A DNA stretch of 21,827 nucleotides from Longimonas sp046498435 (GTDB lineage: Bacteria; Bacteroidota; Rhodothermia; Rhodothermales; Salinibacteraceae), in contig NZ_JAWOAR010000246.1 in the NCBI RefSeq assembly GCF_046498435.1, positions 1-21,827 on the forward strand. The letters are read 5' to 3'. How positions within the stretch are numbered: position 1 is the stretch's first letter; each line of letters begins with the position of its first letter. Under the pieces are notes generated by a model. The model was not told the origin of the DNA and did not search any database. It was given only the letters and a program-made list of their open reading frames with translations. A program made the position numbers and the translations under genes. Of this stretch, positions 14,726-21,827 are shown piece after piece.

Positions 14726-15223
14726 CTATATGGGCAGATCCAGTCGCTCAGCTGGCAGCCATGCCCACTGTGCAGTGGCCTGCACCACCGTCGTGTCGTC
14801 CATCACAAGATCTACCGGCACATCTACCCGTCCAATGGGGCGCTTCTGCAGACGTGCACGCGTCTCTTCATCCAGCGTAACGGTAGCTGTAATGGATGCA
14901 GAAGCCGGGCGCTGGAAGTCCACCTTCAGCGTGCGCACCACGGGCACACTCTCGTCCGAAATGTTCAGCGCCACCACCAGCCCCGACGCCGTCTCCGCAA
15001 GCAATGCCAGCGCCGCCGCGTGGATGGTGCCGATGTGATTCGCCACGCGCCGCTCGGCCTCCAACTGCACCGTTACCTCTTCTTGTGTGTACGTGTGGAT
15101 GCGCAGCCCGGCGGTATCCACAAACGGAATCGCATCGCCAATGGCCTGCGTGAGACCCTCGGGACGCAGGTCGTCGGGACACGGCGCAAAGCGACGGGCA
15201 ATGGCGGGAAAGGGGTTAGCCAT
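14726..15223 (-). CDS. Hotdog-fold thioesterase-like protein (PaaI/DUF4442 type)
   Basis: The protein has 165 residues from ATG 15223; the frame opens at a TTG at 15235, which is less likely. The central segment NHIGTIHAAALALLAETASG (62-81) matches the hotdog thioesterase helix, with H63, G65 and H68 and a following acidic E77. Strands VTVQLEAERRV, VVRTLKVDFQRPASASI and ATAQWAWLP complete the fold. The likely role is hydrolysis of an acyl-CoA or acyl-carrier thioester, though DUF4442 members are poorly characterised. The minus-strand small membrane protein ends 65 bases upstream, so the two could share a transcript. Confidence 0.8.
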   Translation of the reverse strand: MANPFPAIARRFAPCPDDLRPEGLTQAIGDAIPFVDTAGLRIHTYTQEEVTVQLEAERRVANHIGTIHAAALALLAETASGLVVALNISDESVPVVRTLKVDFQRPASASITATVTLDEETRARLQKRPIGRVDVPVDLVMDDTTVVQATAQWAWLPAERLDLPI

Positions 15224-15288
15224 AGCAGAAAACAAGCAGTAAAACAGGACAAAGAAAAACGGGTAACAAAAACGGATACCCCCCCAAG

Positions 15289-15573
15289 CTACGCACGCTC
15301 TCGGCGATGCGTTTGGGATCGGGTCGAGGAGGAAGACGAATCTGACTCGTCACGTTGGTCCAAGTCGAGTTCAGGAGACGCCTCTGTGAATGGGCCTTGC
15401 TCCGGCACATCCTCATGCACTTCTTCGGCGTCGTGATCGGCCTCCGCATGCAGGTACGCAATACGCTCCATCGCCTTATCGATGCGCTGCTGCGTCGTCT
15501 CAATCTCGTTGCGGTGCGCGTGGTAATAGTACGCTGCAGCGCCTCCGCCTCCCACCAACAAACCGAGGAGCAC
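15289..15573 (-). CDS. Small membrane-anchored acidic protein, start uncertain
   Basis: From GTG 15573 it has 94 residues: a short hydrophobic start, GGGGAAAYYYHAHRNE, a coiled-coil-like TTQQRIDKAMERIAYLHAEADHD, then an acidic, Ser-rich tail. The same frame stays open upstream and encodes NGLPLALFLVLLGLLVGG, a complete transmembrane helix, preceded by a basic segment (ARSARIRQQATDARAPRN). However, no ATG, GTG or TTG exists in that frame between 15573 and the stop near 15960. Either the start is a rarer codon such as CTG, or a base error or frameshift separates the protein from an ATG in the overlapping frame near 15690-15715. It lies between Uma2 and hotdog genes on the same strand. Function unknown. 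Confidence 0.55.
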   Translation of the reverse strand: MLLGLLVGGGGAAAYYYHAHRNEIETTQQRIDKAMERIAYLHAEADHDAEEVHEDVPEQGPFTEASPELDLDQRDESDSSSSSTRSQTHRRERA

Positions 15574-15674
15574 CAGGAAGAGCGCCAGCGGAAGCCCATT
15601 GCGCGGCGCTCGTGCGTCGGTGGCTTGTTGCCGTATGCGTGCGCTTCTTGCTACACCGCGAACGTTCTGCCTCT

Positions 15675-16253
15675 CTAAAAGAGATCTCCCACATCGACCT
15701 CGAATCCATTGACAACGGTAGAGGCTATCGCCCCCGCCTCCACCACACGCGCATGCTGCGTGAACCCAGCGTCGGTGTTTACGTGCACCTCCACCGCCTG
15801 CGACTCCGGGTCGAGCGTCCAGTACTCGCGCACGCCGTGCCGCTCGTACAGCCGCTTTTTGATGCCGACATCCCGATGTGCGGTAGACGGCGACAGAATC
15901 TCTACTATCAGATCGGGCGCACCTTGCACACGCTGTTCGCCGATGATTGCGCGTCGCTCATTCGCCACGAAGATAAGATCCGGCTGCACGGTGGTGTCCT
16001 CCGACAGCGACACATCCATCGGCGCAGTCACGACCTCACCGCTTCCGTGCTCGTCTACGTGACGAAACATAGCTGCCGACAGGCGAAGCGAAACTTGCTG
16101 ATGCTGAAACGTGGGCGAAGGAGTCATGACAAGTTCACCGGCGATCAGTTCGTAGGGCGCACTTTCCGGCAACTCGGCATCGTCGGCGTACGTGTAGCGC
16201 TCCTTCTTGGGAGGCGCGGGCGTGGCTACGTCGGAGGGCTGCGGAGGCGACAT
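15675..16253 (-). CDS. Uma2 / DUF820 family protein with restriction-endonuclease fold
   Basis: The protein has 192 residues from ATG 16253. The frame stays open for 450 more bases upstream, but that part is not protein-like. Uma2 marks: YTYADDAELPESAPYELIAGELVM (20-43), then PTFQHQQVSLRL, VQPDLIFV (89-96), GAPDLIVEILSPST (111-124) and KKRLYERHGVREYWTLDPE (132-150). PD-(D/E)xK-type residues D114, E118 and K132/K133 are present, so a metal-dependent nuclease fold is complete. Family members occur in many copies in cyanobacteria and other groups; their biological role is not known. Here it stands alone, without an antitoxin or transposase, and may lead a three-gene run with the membrane protein and the hotdog protein. 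Confidence 0.87.
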   Translation of the reverse strand: MSPPQPSDVATPAPPKKERYTYADDAELPESAPYELIAGELVMTPSPTFQHQQVSLRLSAAMFRHVDEHGSGEVVTAPMDVSLSEDTTVQPDLIFVANERRAIIGEQRVQGAPDLIVEILSPSTAHRDVGIKKRLYERHGVREYWTLDPESQAVEVHVNTDAGFTQHARVVEAGAIASTVVNGFEVDVGDLF

Positions 16254-16721
16254 GGCAATTCGGAGCCGGTGAGTCCAGTTTGAACAGTGTTCATACGTGA
16301 GCCGGGGCGCAAATGTCCGCGCGCAGGATCGCCTCGGCCCACAATGCACCAGACCGGAGGCAGGAGTGCTTCCGGTCTGGTGTAATACCAAATCCGCATG
16401 CTTCGTTGGTGTATGCAGGTATGGGTAGTGGGCAAACGCTAAGTGATAGCATCCACGCGGGTTTTTTTTCCACGGTCTGTTCTCTATTGTCATGCTGACC
16501 GAAGTGAAGCATCTCAGGTCACACGGTCGGAGGGCTGGCCTCGGAGCGCCTGCGATGGGAACTCCGGCGGAAGATGTGATGCCGAGCGTGCAAGATCGAC
16601 GTTGAGATCCGTCCCCCCTCCATCTCCACACGAGGCCGACTGACGAAGTAAATTCGGTGCCCTGTAGAGAAGCGATGCCGCTATGCTGCAACGGATTTGT
16701 ATCCAACGTGCCCCGAACGCA
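16254..16721. other. Gene-free stretch with a perfect hairpin, a T8 run and half a repeat element
   Basis: It lies between the Uma2 start and the acyl-CoA dehydrogenase stop. It contains the 12-bp hairpin (16347-16382), eight T residues at 16462-16469 without an adjoining stem, and TGTCATGCTGACCGAAGTGA at 16488, which looks like one end of the dispersed repeat family without a partner. Open frames here do not read as protein. Confidence 0.55.
16347..16382. repeat. Perfect 12-bp stem-loop
   Basis: CACCAGACCGGA (16347-16358) and TCCGGTCTGGTG (16371-16382) pair perfectly around a 12-base loop, and the stem can extend by a G-T and a T-A pair. There is no T-run on either side, so it is not a standard terminator. 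It lies 94 bases upstream of the Uma2 start, where it could be an mRNA leader structure or an operator. Confidence 0.65.
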
Positions 16722-18458
16722 TCAGAGGGCCGCTTTTTGCGATCCGGTATCAACGGTCGCTTCGTTTTGAAAGAGCGACTGCCGGTTGAAGTCTTTTGCC
16801 AGCATGTAACCGTCGTAGTGGGCGCGGCGGGCAATGTGGTTGATGCCTTTTGCCGTAAAGTACTCGGCTACAGCAATGGGGCGGCGCCCTTCGTCTTGAA
16901 TCGCCCACTGCGCATGGCGGATGAGCAGTGCGGCTTCCAGTGCATGCGCAATCGTATACGCAAAGCGTCGGGCCCCTGCCTCCAGGGCTTTCTCGCCGCG
17001 GTTTTCCATCGTATCGGCCAGCCACTGCACGGCAGCTTTGAACGCGTCTTGCGCCTGCTTCATGGCGTGCTGAAGCGCAGGCGTTTCCAACGCTTCCGCG
17101 CAGCGCTTGATCTCGTGGTGCACGGCCTCCAGACGTCCATCGCGGCGTAGCGTACGCAGCGCGATGAGCGACATCACGTTGGTGGTGCCCTCCCACAGCG
17201 GCAGCGCAAACGTATCCCGCAGAAGTGTGGGGATGCCCGTTTCTTCGACGTATCCCGACCCGCCAAAGGCTTCGATGACCTCGGTGCTTACCTCAACGGC
17301 CTGGCGCCCCGTGATGAGCTTTACCATCGGCGAGAGCGCTCGTAACAAGTGCCGCTCTTCGTTACTCAGCGCGTCGTTCTCTTCCTTGCCAATGAGCTCC
17401 ACAAACCGGAACGTGAGGTGGAACGCGCCCTCGAACGTGGCCTGCACATCGGCAAGGGTGTCGTAGTGCAGTGGCTTTTCAATGATGGGCGTGCCAAAGG
17501 CTTTGCGCTTGCGGGCATAGTCGCGCGCCAGCGCCAGGCCCCGCCGCATGCTGCTCACAGCAATGAGCGCGTTCCACATGCGCGCGCGGTCCACCATGGG
17601 CGTAAGGTGCCGGGTGCCGTTTTGAAGTTCAGTGATTGGATGTGCCACCGCGCCGTTGAGCGTAACTTCCGAGACAGGTAGCTTCTTCGCACCCATACTG
17701 TCCTTAAGACGGTTCACCCGAATGCCATCAGCAGGAGACGCGTCATGATTGTCGCGAATCGGCAGGTAGAAGAGCGAGAGTGCGGTCTGTCCGCTTTTAT
17801 TATTGGATTCCGGGCGAGCCAGCACAATCGCCATGTTAGCTGCCGTGGAGGAGGTAAACCACTTATGTCCGTACAAGCGCCATTCGCCGTCTTCGTAGCG
17901 CGCCTCGGTATCCACCTTGCTCAAGTCGGTGCCGCCAGACTGTTCGGTGCGCCACTGTCCGCTTGTCCAGAACGTGTCGGGATCGCGGCTCATCAGATGC
18001 GGCACCACCTCGTCAATGAGCACCTCGTTGCCGGAGCGCAATAGCGTGGCAATGGAGCCGTCGGTCGTAGCCAACAGGAAGCCCATCATATCAGAGGCCG
18101 GAAGCGTAAGGTACGCCAGGGCGCCCTGATGTACACGACTCAGCGGCCCGTTTTTACGCTCGTACGCGGTAGCAATCACCCCATGCTCGGCAACCATCGG
18201 CAGTACGCGTTTCCACACGTCCGTGAGCTCAATGTGGTCAATGCGATCACCCGTCGGATCCCACTGCACCAGCCGGGGCGTGTTGGGGCGGTCTTGGAGC
18301 TGCAGGTCGTACAGCTCACCGCCGGTTTCTGCCCCCAACGCCCGAAGGTCCGGCTTGATTGCCGCGTACATCTCAGGTGGACACGTGCGCTTCAGGTAGC
18401 TACGCAGCACGCGGTCGGTATCGAATTGATTGCCAAGGTCCGCCAGTTTGCGTGACAT
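16722..18458 (-). CDS. Acyl-CoA dehydrogenase family protein (large, AidB/ACAD-like)
   Basis: The protein has 578 residues from ATG 18458. In-frame ATGs at 18473 and 18515 would add 5 or 19 residues with no family look, and a possible promoter abuts 18515, so the downstream start is favoured. It has the full FAD-dependent fold: N-terminal helices (KLADLGNQFDTDRVLRSYL), the middle strand region with TEQSGGTDLSKVDTEARY and GHKWFTSSTAANMAIVLARP, then the C-terminal helices with SSMRRGLALARDYARKRKAFG, EVIEAFGGSGYVEETGIP and LPLWEGTTNV, where E423 matches the usual catalytic base position. The extra C-terminal 120 residues are helical, as in the AidB-like branch. It probably oxidises an acyl-CoA thioester in fatty- or branched-chain breakdown; the substrate is unknown. 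The electron acceptor would be ETF, not encoded here. Confidence 0.88.
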   Translation of the reverse strand: MSRKLADLGNQFDTDRVLRSYLKRTCPPEMYAAIKPDLRALGAETGGELYDLQLQDRPNTPRLVQWDPTGDRIDHIELTDVWKRVLPMVAEHGVIATAYERKNGPLSRVHQGALAYLTLPASDMMGFLLATTDGSIATLLRSGNEVLIDEVVPHLMSRDPDTFWTSGQWRTEQSGGTDLSKVDTEARYEDGEWRLYGHKWFTSSTAANMAIVLARPESNNKSGQTALSLFYLPIRDNHDASPADGIRVNRLKDSMGAKKLPVSEVTLNGAVAHPITELQNGTRHLTPMVDRARMWNALIAVSSMRRGLALARDYARKRKAFGTPIIEKPLHYDTLADVQATFEGAFHLTFRFVELIGKEENDALSNEERHLLRALSPMVKLITGRQAVEVSTEVIEAFGGSGYVEETGIPTLLRDTFALPLWEGTTNVMSLIALRTLRRDGRLEAVHHEIKRCAEALETPALQHAMKQAQDAFKAAVQWLADTMENRGEKALEAGARRFAYTIAHALEAALLIRHAQWAIQDEGRRPIAVAEYFTAKGINHIARRAHYDGYMLAKDFNRQSLFQNEATVDTGSQKAAL

Positions 18459-18529
18459 AGTGGGTACTAACATCCATGAAGGAAATACAAGAGGCCCGCT
18501 GCGTGTGTCGGCCATAACCTACATACAGC

Positions 18530-18568
18530 GCATCACTGCACGTAATGCAAATCTAATTCCAGTGATGC
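18530..18568. promoter_or_regulatory. Inverted repeat upstream of the acyl-CoA dehydrogenase gene
   Basis: GCATCACTG (18530-18538) and CAGTGATGC (18560-18568) are perfect complements 21 bases apart. They overlap promoter-like hexamers on the minus strand, TTGCAT (18545-18550) and TATGTA (18520-18525, spacing 19), for the dehydrogenase gene. A fatty-acid-responsive repressor site is one possibility, but there is no regulator here to support it. Confidence 0.35.
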
Positions 18569-18612
18569 ACGGCTCTGTGGGGGAAACTACCACCTGCCGT
18601 GTAAGCGTCTAT

Positions 18613-18642
18613 CTGTAAACGAACCAGCTGTAAACGAACCAG
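18613..18642. repeat. Tandem duplication of a 15-base unit
   Basis: CTGTAAACGAACCAG occurs twice back to back with no mismatch. It lies in the 260-base spacer between the SppA stop and the dehydrogenase start. A 10-bp palindrome AACAGCTGTT (18680-18689) and a 5-bp stem GGAGC/GCTCC (18694-18708) lie between it and the SppA stop. None has the T-run of a terminator. Confidence 0.6.
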
Positions 18643-18719
18643 ACGATATAACTGCGCAGGCTTCCTTCAAGAGCCGTTCAACAGCTGTTCAATGGAGCAG
18701 GCCGCTCCCCATCTCTCCA

Positions 18720-21179
18720 CTAAGGACGCGGTGCAGGGGCCCAACCGGGCGGCAATATCACTAACGGATGCGGCTGGTGCGTAGCCATGGTGCGCACGAA
18801 GTCGCGGACCGGGTCGTACGTCTCGGGGGCACGGTCGCGGTCGGATACGAGGGCGCGAATCGGAGCCGGAACCAGGGTCTCAAACCCGAAGAACCCGCTG
18901 ATGGCGTTCACCTCTTGCACCTGCACCCAGTCACGATCCAGCTCAGCAGCGGTGCGCGCGGCCTCGATGGCCGCCGGCAGCCCGCCGATGGTATCGACCA
19001 GACCGCGCTCCTGTGCAGCGGTCCCAGTCCACACGCGCCCCTCGGCAACCTCGCGCACAGCGTCTTGGTCCAGCGAGCGGCCCTCGGCCACGCGGGCAAT
19101 AAAGTCGTCATAGAGGGCTTCGATCTGCGCTTCAGCACGCTCCCGTTCGGCTTCAGTCAGATCGCGGGTGGGCAACTCTACGCCCAACAGCGGCACGGCG
19201 TATCCGGTGGTCAGGTCGGCCCGGTCGCCGCGCTGCACCACATCGTAGTCGAACCCGGCGCGGTCGCTGAAGCCATCGTCGTAGATCCAGCCGGCTACAA
19301 CACCAATTGAGCCGGTAAGCGTGGTGGGAGATGCGACAATCTCGTCGCCGTACATCGACACCCAGTATCCGCCCGAACCCGCCACCTGGCCTTGACTGAT
19401 GATGACGGGCTTGTCTTCCGATGCTTCGCGCAACGCCTCGGCCACAAGATCAGCCGCCAGCGGGTCACCGCCTGGCGAATCCACCCGGAAGACGATAGCG
19501 GCCACATCGTCGCGGTCGGCCGTGTCACGAATGGTCTTGGCCAGTTCCCGGGCTTGCATCCCGCCGTCGATAGATGTACCGCCAATGCCGTACACCAGCG
19601 CAATGGTAGGCGGCGCGCTCCACGCATCAGAAGCCGTGTGCAGTTCGTTGAGCGCATCTACCGAGAGCGCCGAGGTAGAGCTGCCCACATGCGTGTCGAG
19701 CAGATCGTCGAGATTACTCCAGCGCCCAGTGCCATCAATGAGTCCAGCGGACTCGGCGTCGTCGGCCCAGAGCAGGGTTTGATCGTTGACGATAGAATCA
19801 AACGTGGCGGTATCAAGACCGCGAGACGCCGTCACGTCGGTACGCACGGTTTCGTAGAAGGCGTCGATGTAGGCTTGCCGCTGCTCGCGTTCGGCCTCCG
19901 AAAAGTCGGTGCGGTCGAGCGCTTCGAGCGCGGACTTGTGCGAGAAGAGGCGCCAGTCATCCACCGCAATGCCAACTTTGTCGAGCGTGCCCGCCAGGAA
20001 CGTCTGGCTGGAGGCGTAGCCGTCAAGCGTGAGGCGGCCCACTGGATCCATAATCACATGGTCGGCCACGCTGGCAATGTGGTAGGTATTCATGCCGGCG
20101 TTCTCGACGTACACAAGCACGGTGGTGCCCGCCGCCTGCGCTTCCTGCAGCGCCTGACGCAGTTCCCACGCCAGCGCGGGTTGAATGCGCAGCCCCGACA
20201 GATTCAGCGCCAGCGTCTGCACACGGTCTGAAGCGCCCGCTCGCTCGATGGTGCGCAGCGCCTCGTACAGCCGCCGCACACCCTCTTGCGTCCACGCTTC
20301 TACCTGACTCTGCTGATACCCGAGCGTACCACCCAACTCCAGCGCTACGTGCTTGCCGCCACGCTGCACCGCCTCGCTGATGGCACTCGGCTGCGCCCCA
20401 CCCAGGCGCACGCCGTAGGTGCTGGAGGCGTACGCTTGCGACGGATTAAACCGCGCCTGACTCTGCACACCCGCCCGGTCCAGGTTTACGCGAAGTCCGA
20501 GGCTAAAAGCTTCGCTCTCAAAGTAGCGGCCTACCGCCTCCACGCCAGGCGCCACTTGGAAGGCTCCGCCCACGCTCCAGGGCGCATCACCCAGCGCATC
20601 CCCCGAAAACACGGCCATGTCGCCAAATACCGTAAGCCGTGGCGTGCCCAGCGGACGAATGCCCAGCGCGCCCACCCATTCGCGGTCGTCGGTCTCCAGC
20701 CCAATGTTGTACGTGAGGCCCACCGACAGGTAGCGGTTTGGACGCGCAATGGCACCGGTGGTGAGACGGTTGACGCGTCCGAAGGCCCGCTTGTCGCCTG
20801 CAAAGCCCTGATACGCAATGCCGGTGGCAAAGCGCTTGGTGCCGCCCGCCAGCCCAACGTGGTAGCCCGTGCTCCGGAATCCATTACGCTCAACACGCAA
20901 GACCCCGCTGCTAAGCCCACCCAGCGACGAGAACGCCCCAATGTCACTTACACCACCATGGTCGCGCCCGTCGGTCGACCATTGCAGTTGGAGCGCATTG
21001 GGCTCAAGCGCAGGCAAGGCCGGATTCGCAAATCCGCTCAACCCCTCACCCACGGCAGAGGGTGGTGCCGAAAGAAGATCATATTGCGAGTAATACGACG
21101 CCATGCGCTGTGCGTGCACCGAAGCGGAGAGAAGTACACAGCACAGGCCCATGGCAACCAGCGAAACGAGTTGGCGCAT
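18720..21179 (-). CDS. sppA: SppA-type S49 peptidase fused to an N-terminal outer-membrane β-barrel-like domain
   Basis: The protein has 819 residues from ATG 21179. The signal peptide (LVSLVAMGLCCVLLSASVHAQ) is followed by about 230 residues of alternating strands with Gly/aromatic pattern (GFRSTGYHVGLAGGTKRF, RYLSVGLTYNIGL, SEAFSLGLRVNL), like PorV/FadL-type barrels. Two tandem S49 domains follow. The first carries HKSALEALDRTDFSEAERE with Lys415, matching the general-base lysine of E. coli SppA. The second carries FRVDSPGGDP, then QVAGSGGYWVSMYGDEIVASPTTLTGSIGV with Ser602, the nucleophile. Both catalytic residues are present, 187 apart (200 in E. coli). Normal SppA is held in the inner membrane by a helix and cleaves leftover signal peptides; this version probably works at the outer membrane or periplasm. 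A promoter candidate lies just upstream. Confidence 0.88.
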   Translation of the reverse strand: MRQLVSLVAMGLCCVLLSASVHAQRMASYYSQYDLLSAPPSAVGEGLSGFANPALPALEPNALQLQWSTDGRDHGGVSDIGAFSSLGGLSSGVLRVERNGFRSTGYHVGLAGGTKRFATGIAYQGFAGDKRAFGRVNRLTTGAIARPNRYLSVGLTYNIGLETDDREWVGALGIRPLGTPRLTVFGDMAVFSGDALGDAPWSVGGAFQVAPGVEAVGRYFESEAFSLGLRVNLDRAGVQSQARFNPSQAYASSTYGVRLGGAQPSAISEAVQRGGKHVALELGGTLGYQQSQVEAWTQEGVRRLYEALRTIERAGASDRVQTLALNLSGLRIQPALAWELRQALQEAQAAGTTVLVYVENAGMNTYHIASVADHVIMDPVGRLTLDGYASSQTFLAGTLDKVGIAVDDWRLFSHKSALEALDRTDFSEAEREQRQAYIDAFYETVRTDVTASRGLDTATFDSIVNDQTLLWADDAESAGLIDGTGRWSNLDDLLDTHVGSSTSALSVDALNELHTASDAWSAPPTIALVYGIGGTSIDGGMQARELAKTIRDTADRDDVAAIVFRVDSPGGDPLAADLVAEALREASEDKPVIISQGQVAGSGGYWVSMYGDEIVASPTTLTGSIGVVAGWIYDDGFSDRAGFDYDVVQRGDRADLTTGYAVPLLGVELPTRDLTEAERERAEAQIEALYDDFIARVAEGRSLDQDAVREVAEGRVWTGTAAQERGLVDTIGGLPAAIEAARTAAELDRDWVQVQEVNAISGFFGFETLVPAPIRALVSDRDRAPETYDPVRDFVRTMATHQPHPLVILPPGWAPAPRP

Positions 21180-21198
21180 AGCAGTAGAAACGAAAGAG

Positions 21199-21228
21199 AT
21201 TAAAGGGAGATACGAAGGCCACCATCAA
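21199..21228 (-). promoter_or_regulatory. Possible sigma-70-type promoter for the SppA fusion gene
   Basis: On the minus strand TTGATG (21223-21228) and TTTAAT (21199-21204) are separated by 18 bases, and the -10 box is 19 bases before ATG 21179. The -10 matches consensus at five of six positions. This would give a very short leader, in keeping with the lack of a Shine-Dalgarno. Confidence 0.45.
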
Positions 21229-21502
21229 GGTGAAGAGGCGATGCCAAGACGAAGCATTATGCCCCATCCAGCATACGGTCTTTATACGTCTCAGATCATC
21301 TCGGTGTTACAGGATATTGCCAGCGCGCAGGATGTGCTTATACCCCCCCACGCTGTATGTATATGAATGCTACCCTACCTCCTCTCCCAAATATCCAACC
21401 GCCTACATGGTGCACCTTCTTCGCTGGAGCCCGCTCCTGCTCGCCCCGATCACCTAACACCGCCGCTGGTGTACTGTAGGATTGTGAGATTAGCCGCCGT
21501 AC

Positions 21503-21580
21503 GCTACGACAACTTTTGTCGGTAGCTGTTAGATTGAGAGAAATAACCTGGAGGGAGCCTTTCAGCGAGAGTCCCCTCCA
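21503..21580. other. Two adjacent stem-loops, possible structured RNA or terminator
   Basis: The first has arms GCTACGACAA (21503-21512) and TTGTC-G-GTAGC (21516-21526), giving 10 pairs with one bulged G around a CTT loop. The second has an outer stem TGGAGGG (21549-21555) with CCCTCCA (21574-21580), enclosing CTTTC with GAGAG. Read on the minus strand they follow the end of the open frame at 21630 and could stop its transcript, though the following T-run is broken. Confidence 0.35.
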
Positions 21581-21629
21581 CCATGGTACATGACAGAAAA
21601 ATTGCGAGCCTTCATATTAGTCCCGGGCA

Positions 21630-21827
21630 TCAGCGCCTTCCTCGATCAGAGGCGCCGATCACAACCGTTTCAACTGGACTGCTGCATGACCAAGATCCCG
21701 GATTTAAACTCGGGTCTGCGCGCCTTTCGCCGGGATTTGGCCTTAAAGTACGCTTATTCTTGCCGACCTCCATCTCGCAGACCATGCAGAGCCGTTCGAC
21801 CTCCGGATTCAGCGAGCACAGGCCGTT
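21630..21827 (-). CDS. Possible C-terminal end of a gene running off the window
   Basis: A minus-strand frame of 65 codons is open from the right edge to a TGA at 21630-21632. It contains a Cys-rich start (C-S-L-N-P-E-V-E-R-L-C-M-V-C-E) that could be part of a metal site, then a basic and proline-rich stretch. The plus strand is also open from ATG 21590 to the edge and is not better. Coding is not established and no family was recognised. Confidence 0.2.
   Translation of the reverse strand, partial: NGLCSLNPEVERLCMVCEMEVGKNKRTLRPNPGERRADPSLNPGSWSCSSPVETVVIGASDRGRR

Larger units (their letters stand above)
21180..21827. other. Long gene-poor stretch at the right edge
   Basis: Past the SppA promoter there is no confident gene in about 600 bases. 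Two foldable segments lie at 21503-21526 and 21549-21580. The last 200 bases are open on both strands to the edge (see the partial minus frame). No tRNA cloverleaf or repeat copy was seen. Confidence 0.5.

Noticed and set aside
16457..16469. Eight T residues as a terminator tail.
   Set aside because: No stem directly precedes them, and both flanking genes are on the minus strand, where the run would be A.
16254..16706. N-terminal extension of the Uma2 protein in the same open frame.
   Set aside because: It reads as low-order sequence spanning a hairpin and half a repeat element, and the Uma2 domain is complete from ATG 16253.
21452..21534. Integron attC-like site: ACCTAAC at 21452 and GTTAGAT at 21528 fit the RYYYAAC and GTTRRRY cores.
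   Set aside because: The inner sequence does not pair across the centre; the only strong hairpin sits in the right half. No integrase or cassette gene is nearby.

Overview
The window looks like chromosome from a moderately halophilic member of the Rhodothermota/Salinibacter branch of the Bacteroidota-like bacteria. This is an inference from several signs: an Oar-type TonB-dependent receptor with a carboxypeptidase-regulatory domain, a β-barrel-fused SppA protease, proteins rich in Asp and Glu, GC-rich coding sequence, and genes that mostly lack clear Shine-Dalgarno sequences. No rRNA, tRNA, CRISPR array, transposase or phage gene was seen.

Layout. 1-193 (minus) is a TPR-like fragment that abuts a truncated flavodoxin-family fragment (about 210-497, plus) and its terminator; this edge may be a chimera. 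658-3162 is a three-module cation/proton antiporter. It converges on a purine nucleoside phosphorylase (3192-4049, minus). An exported DUF547 protein (4239-5027) follows. Then comes a translationally coupled minus-strand pair, a divergent MTAP/PNP-like phosphorylase (6135-6941) and a methylthioribose-kinase-like phosphotransferase (5038-6138). 7265-11171 (minus) holds a DUF2064 transferase upstream of a large TonB-dependent receptor. 11392-12161 is a divergent pair of small genes around an intergenic region with matching palindromes. 12666-14716 holds a lipoprotein and an exported M15 peptidase. 14726-16253 (minus) holds a hotdog protein, a small membrane protein and an Uma2-type nuclease-fold protein. 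16722-18458 (minus) is an acyl-CoA dehydrogenase and 18720-21179 (minus) is a β-barrel/SppA fusion. The last 650 bases hold structured non-coding sequence and perhaps the end of a gene.

The gene-free stretches carry a dispersed family of short inverted-repeat elements with TGTCAT-nn-TGAG ends (7098-7224, 12309-12499, 13381-13446, and a half copy at 16488). There are also several perfect hairpins.

The most promising biology is the phosphorylase/kinase pair at 5038-6941. The phosphorylase keeps phosphate- and ribose-binding motifs, but the residues expected to read the purine base are replaced. The partner kinase resembles MTR kinase with an altered catalytic loop. Together they suggest salvage of an unusual 5'-modified nucleoside. 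The other candidates are the palindrome-controlled small-gene divergon, the antiporter-Usp-EIIA fusion and the outer-membrane-barrel SppA.
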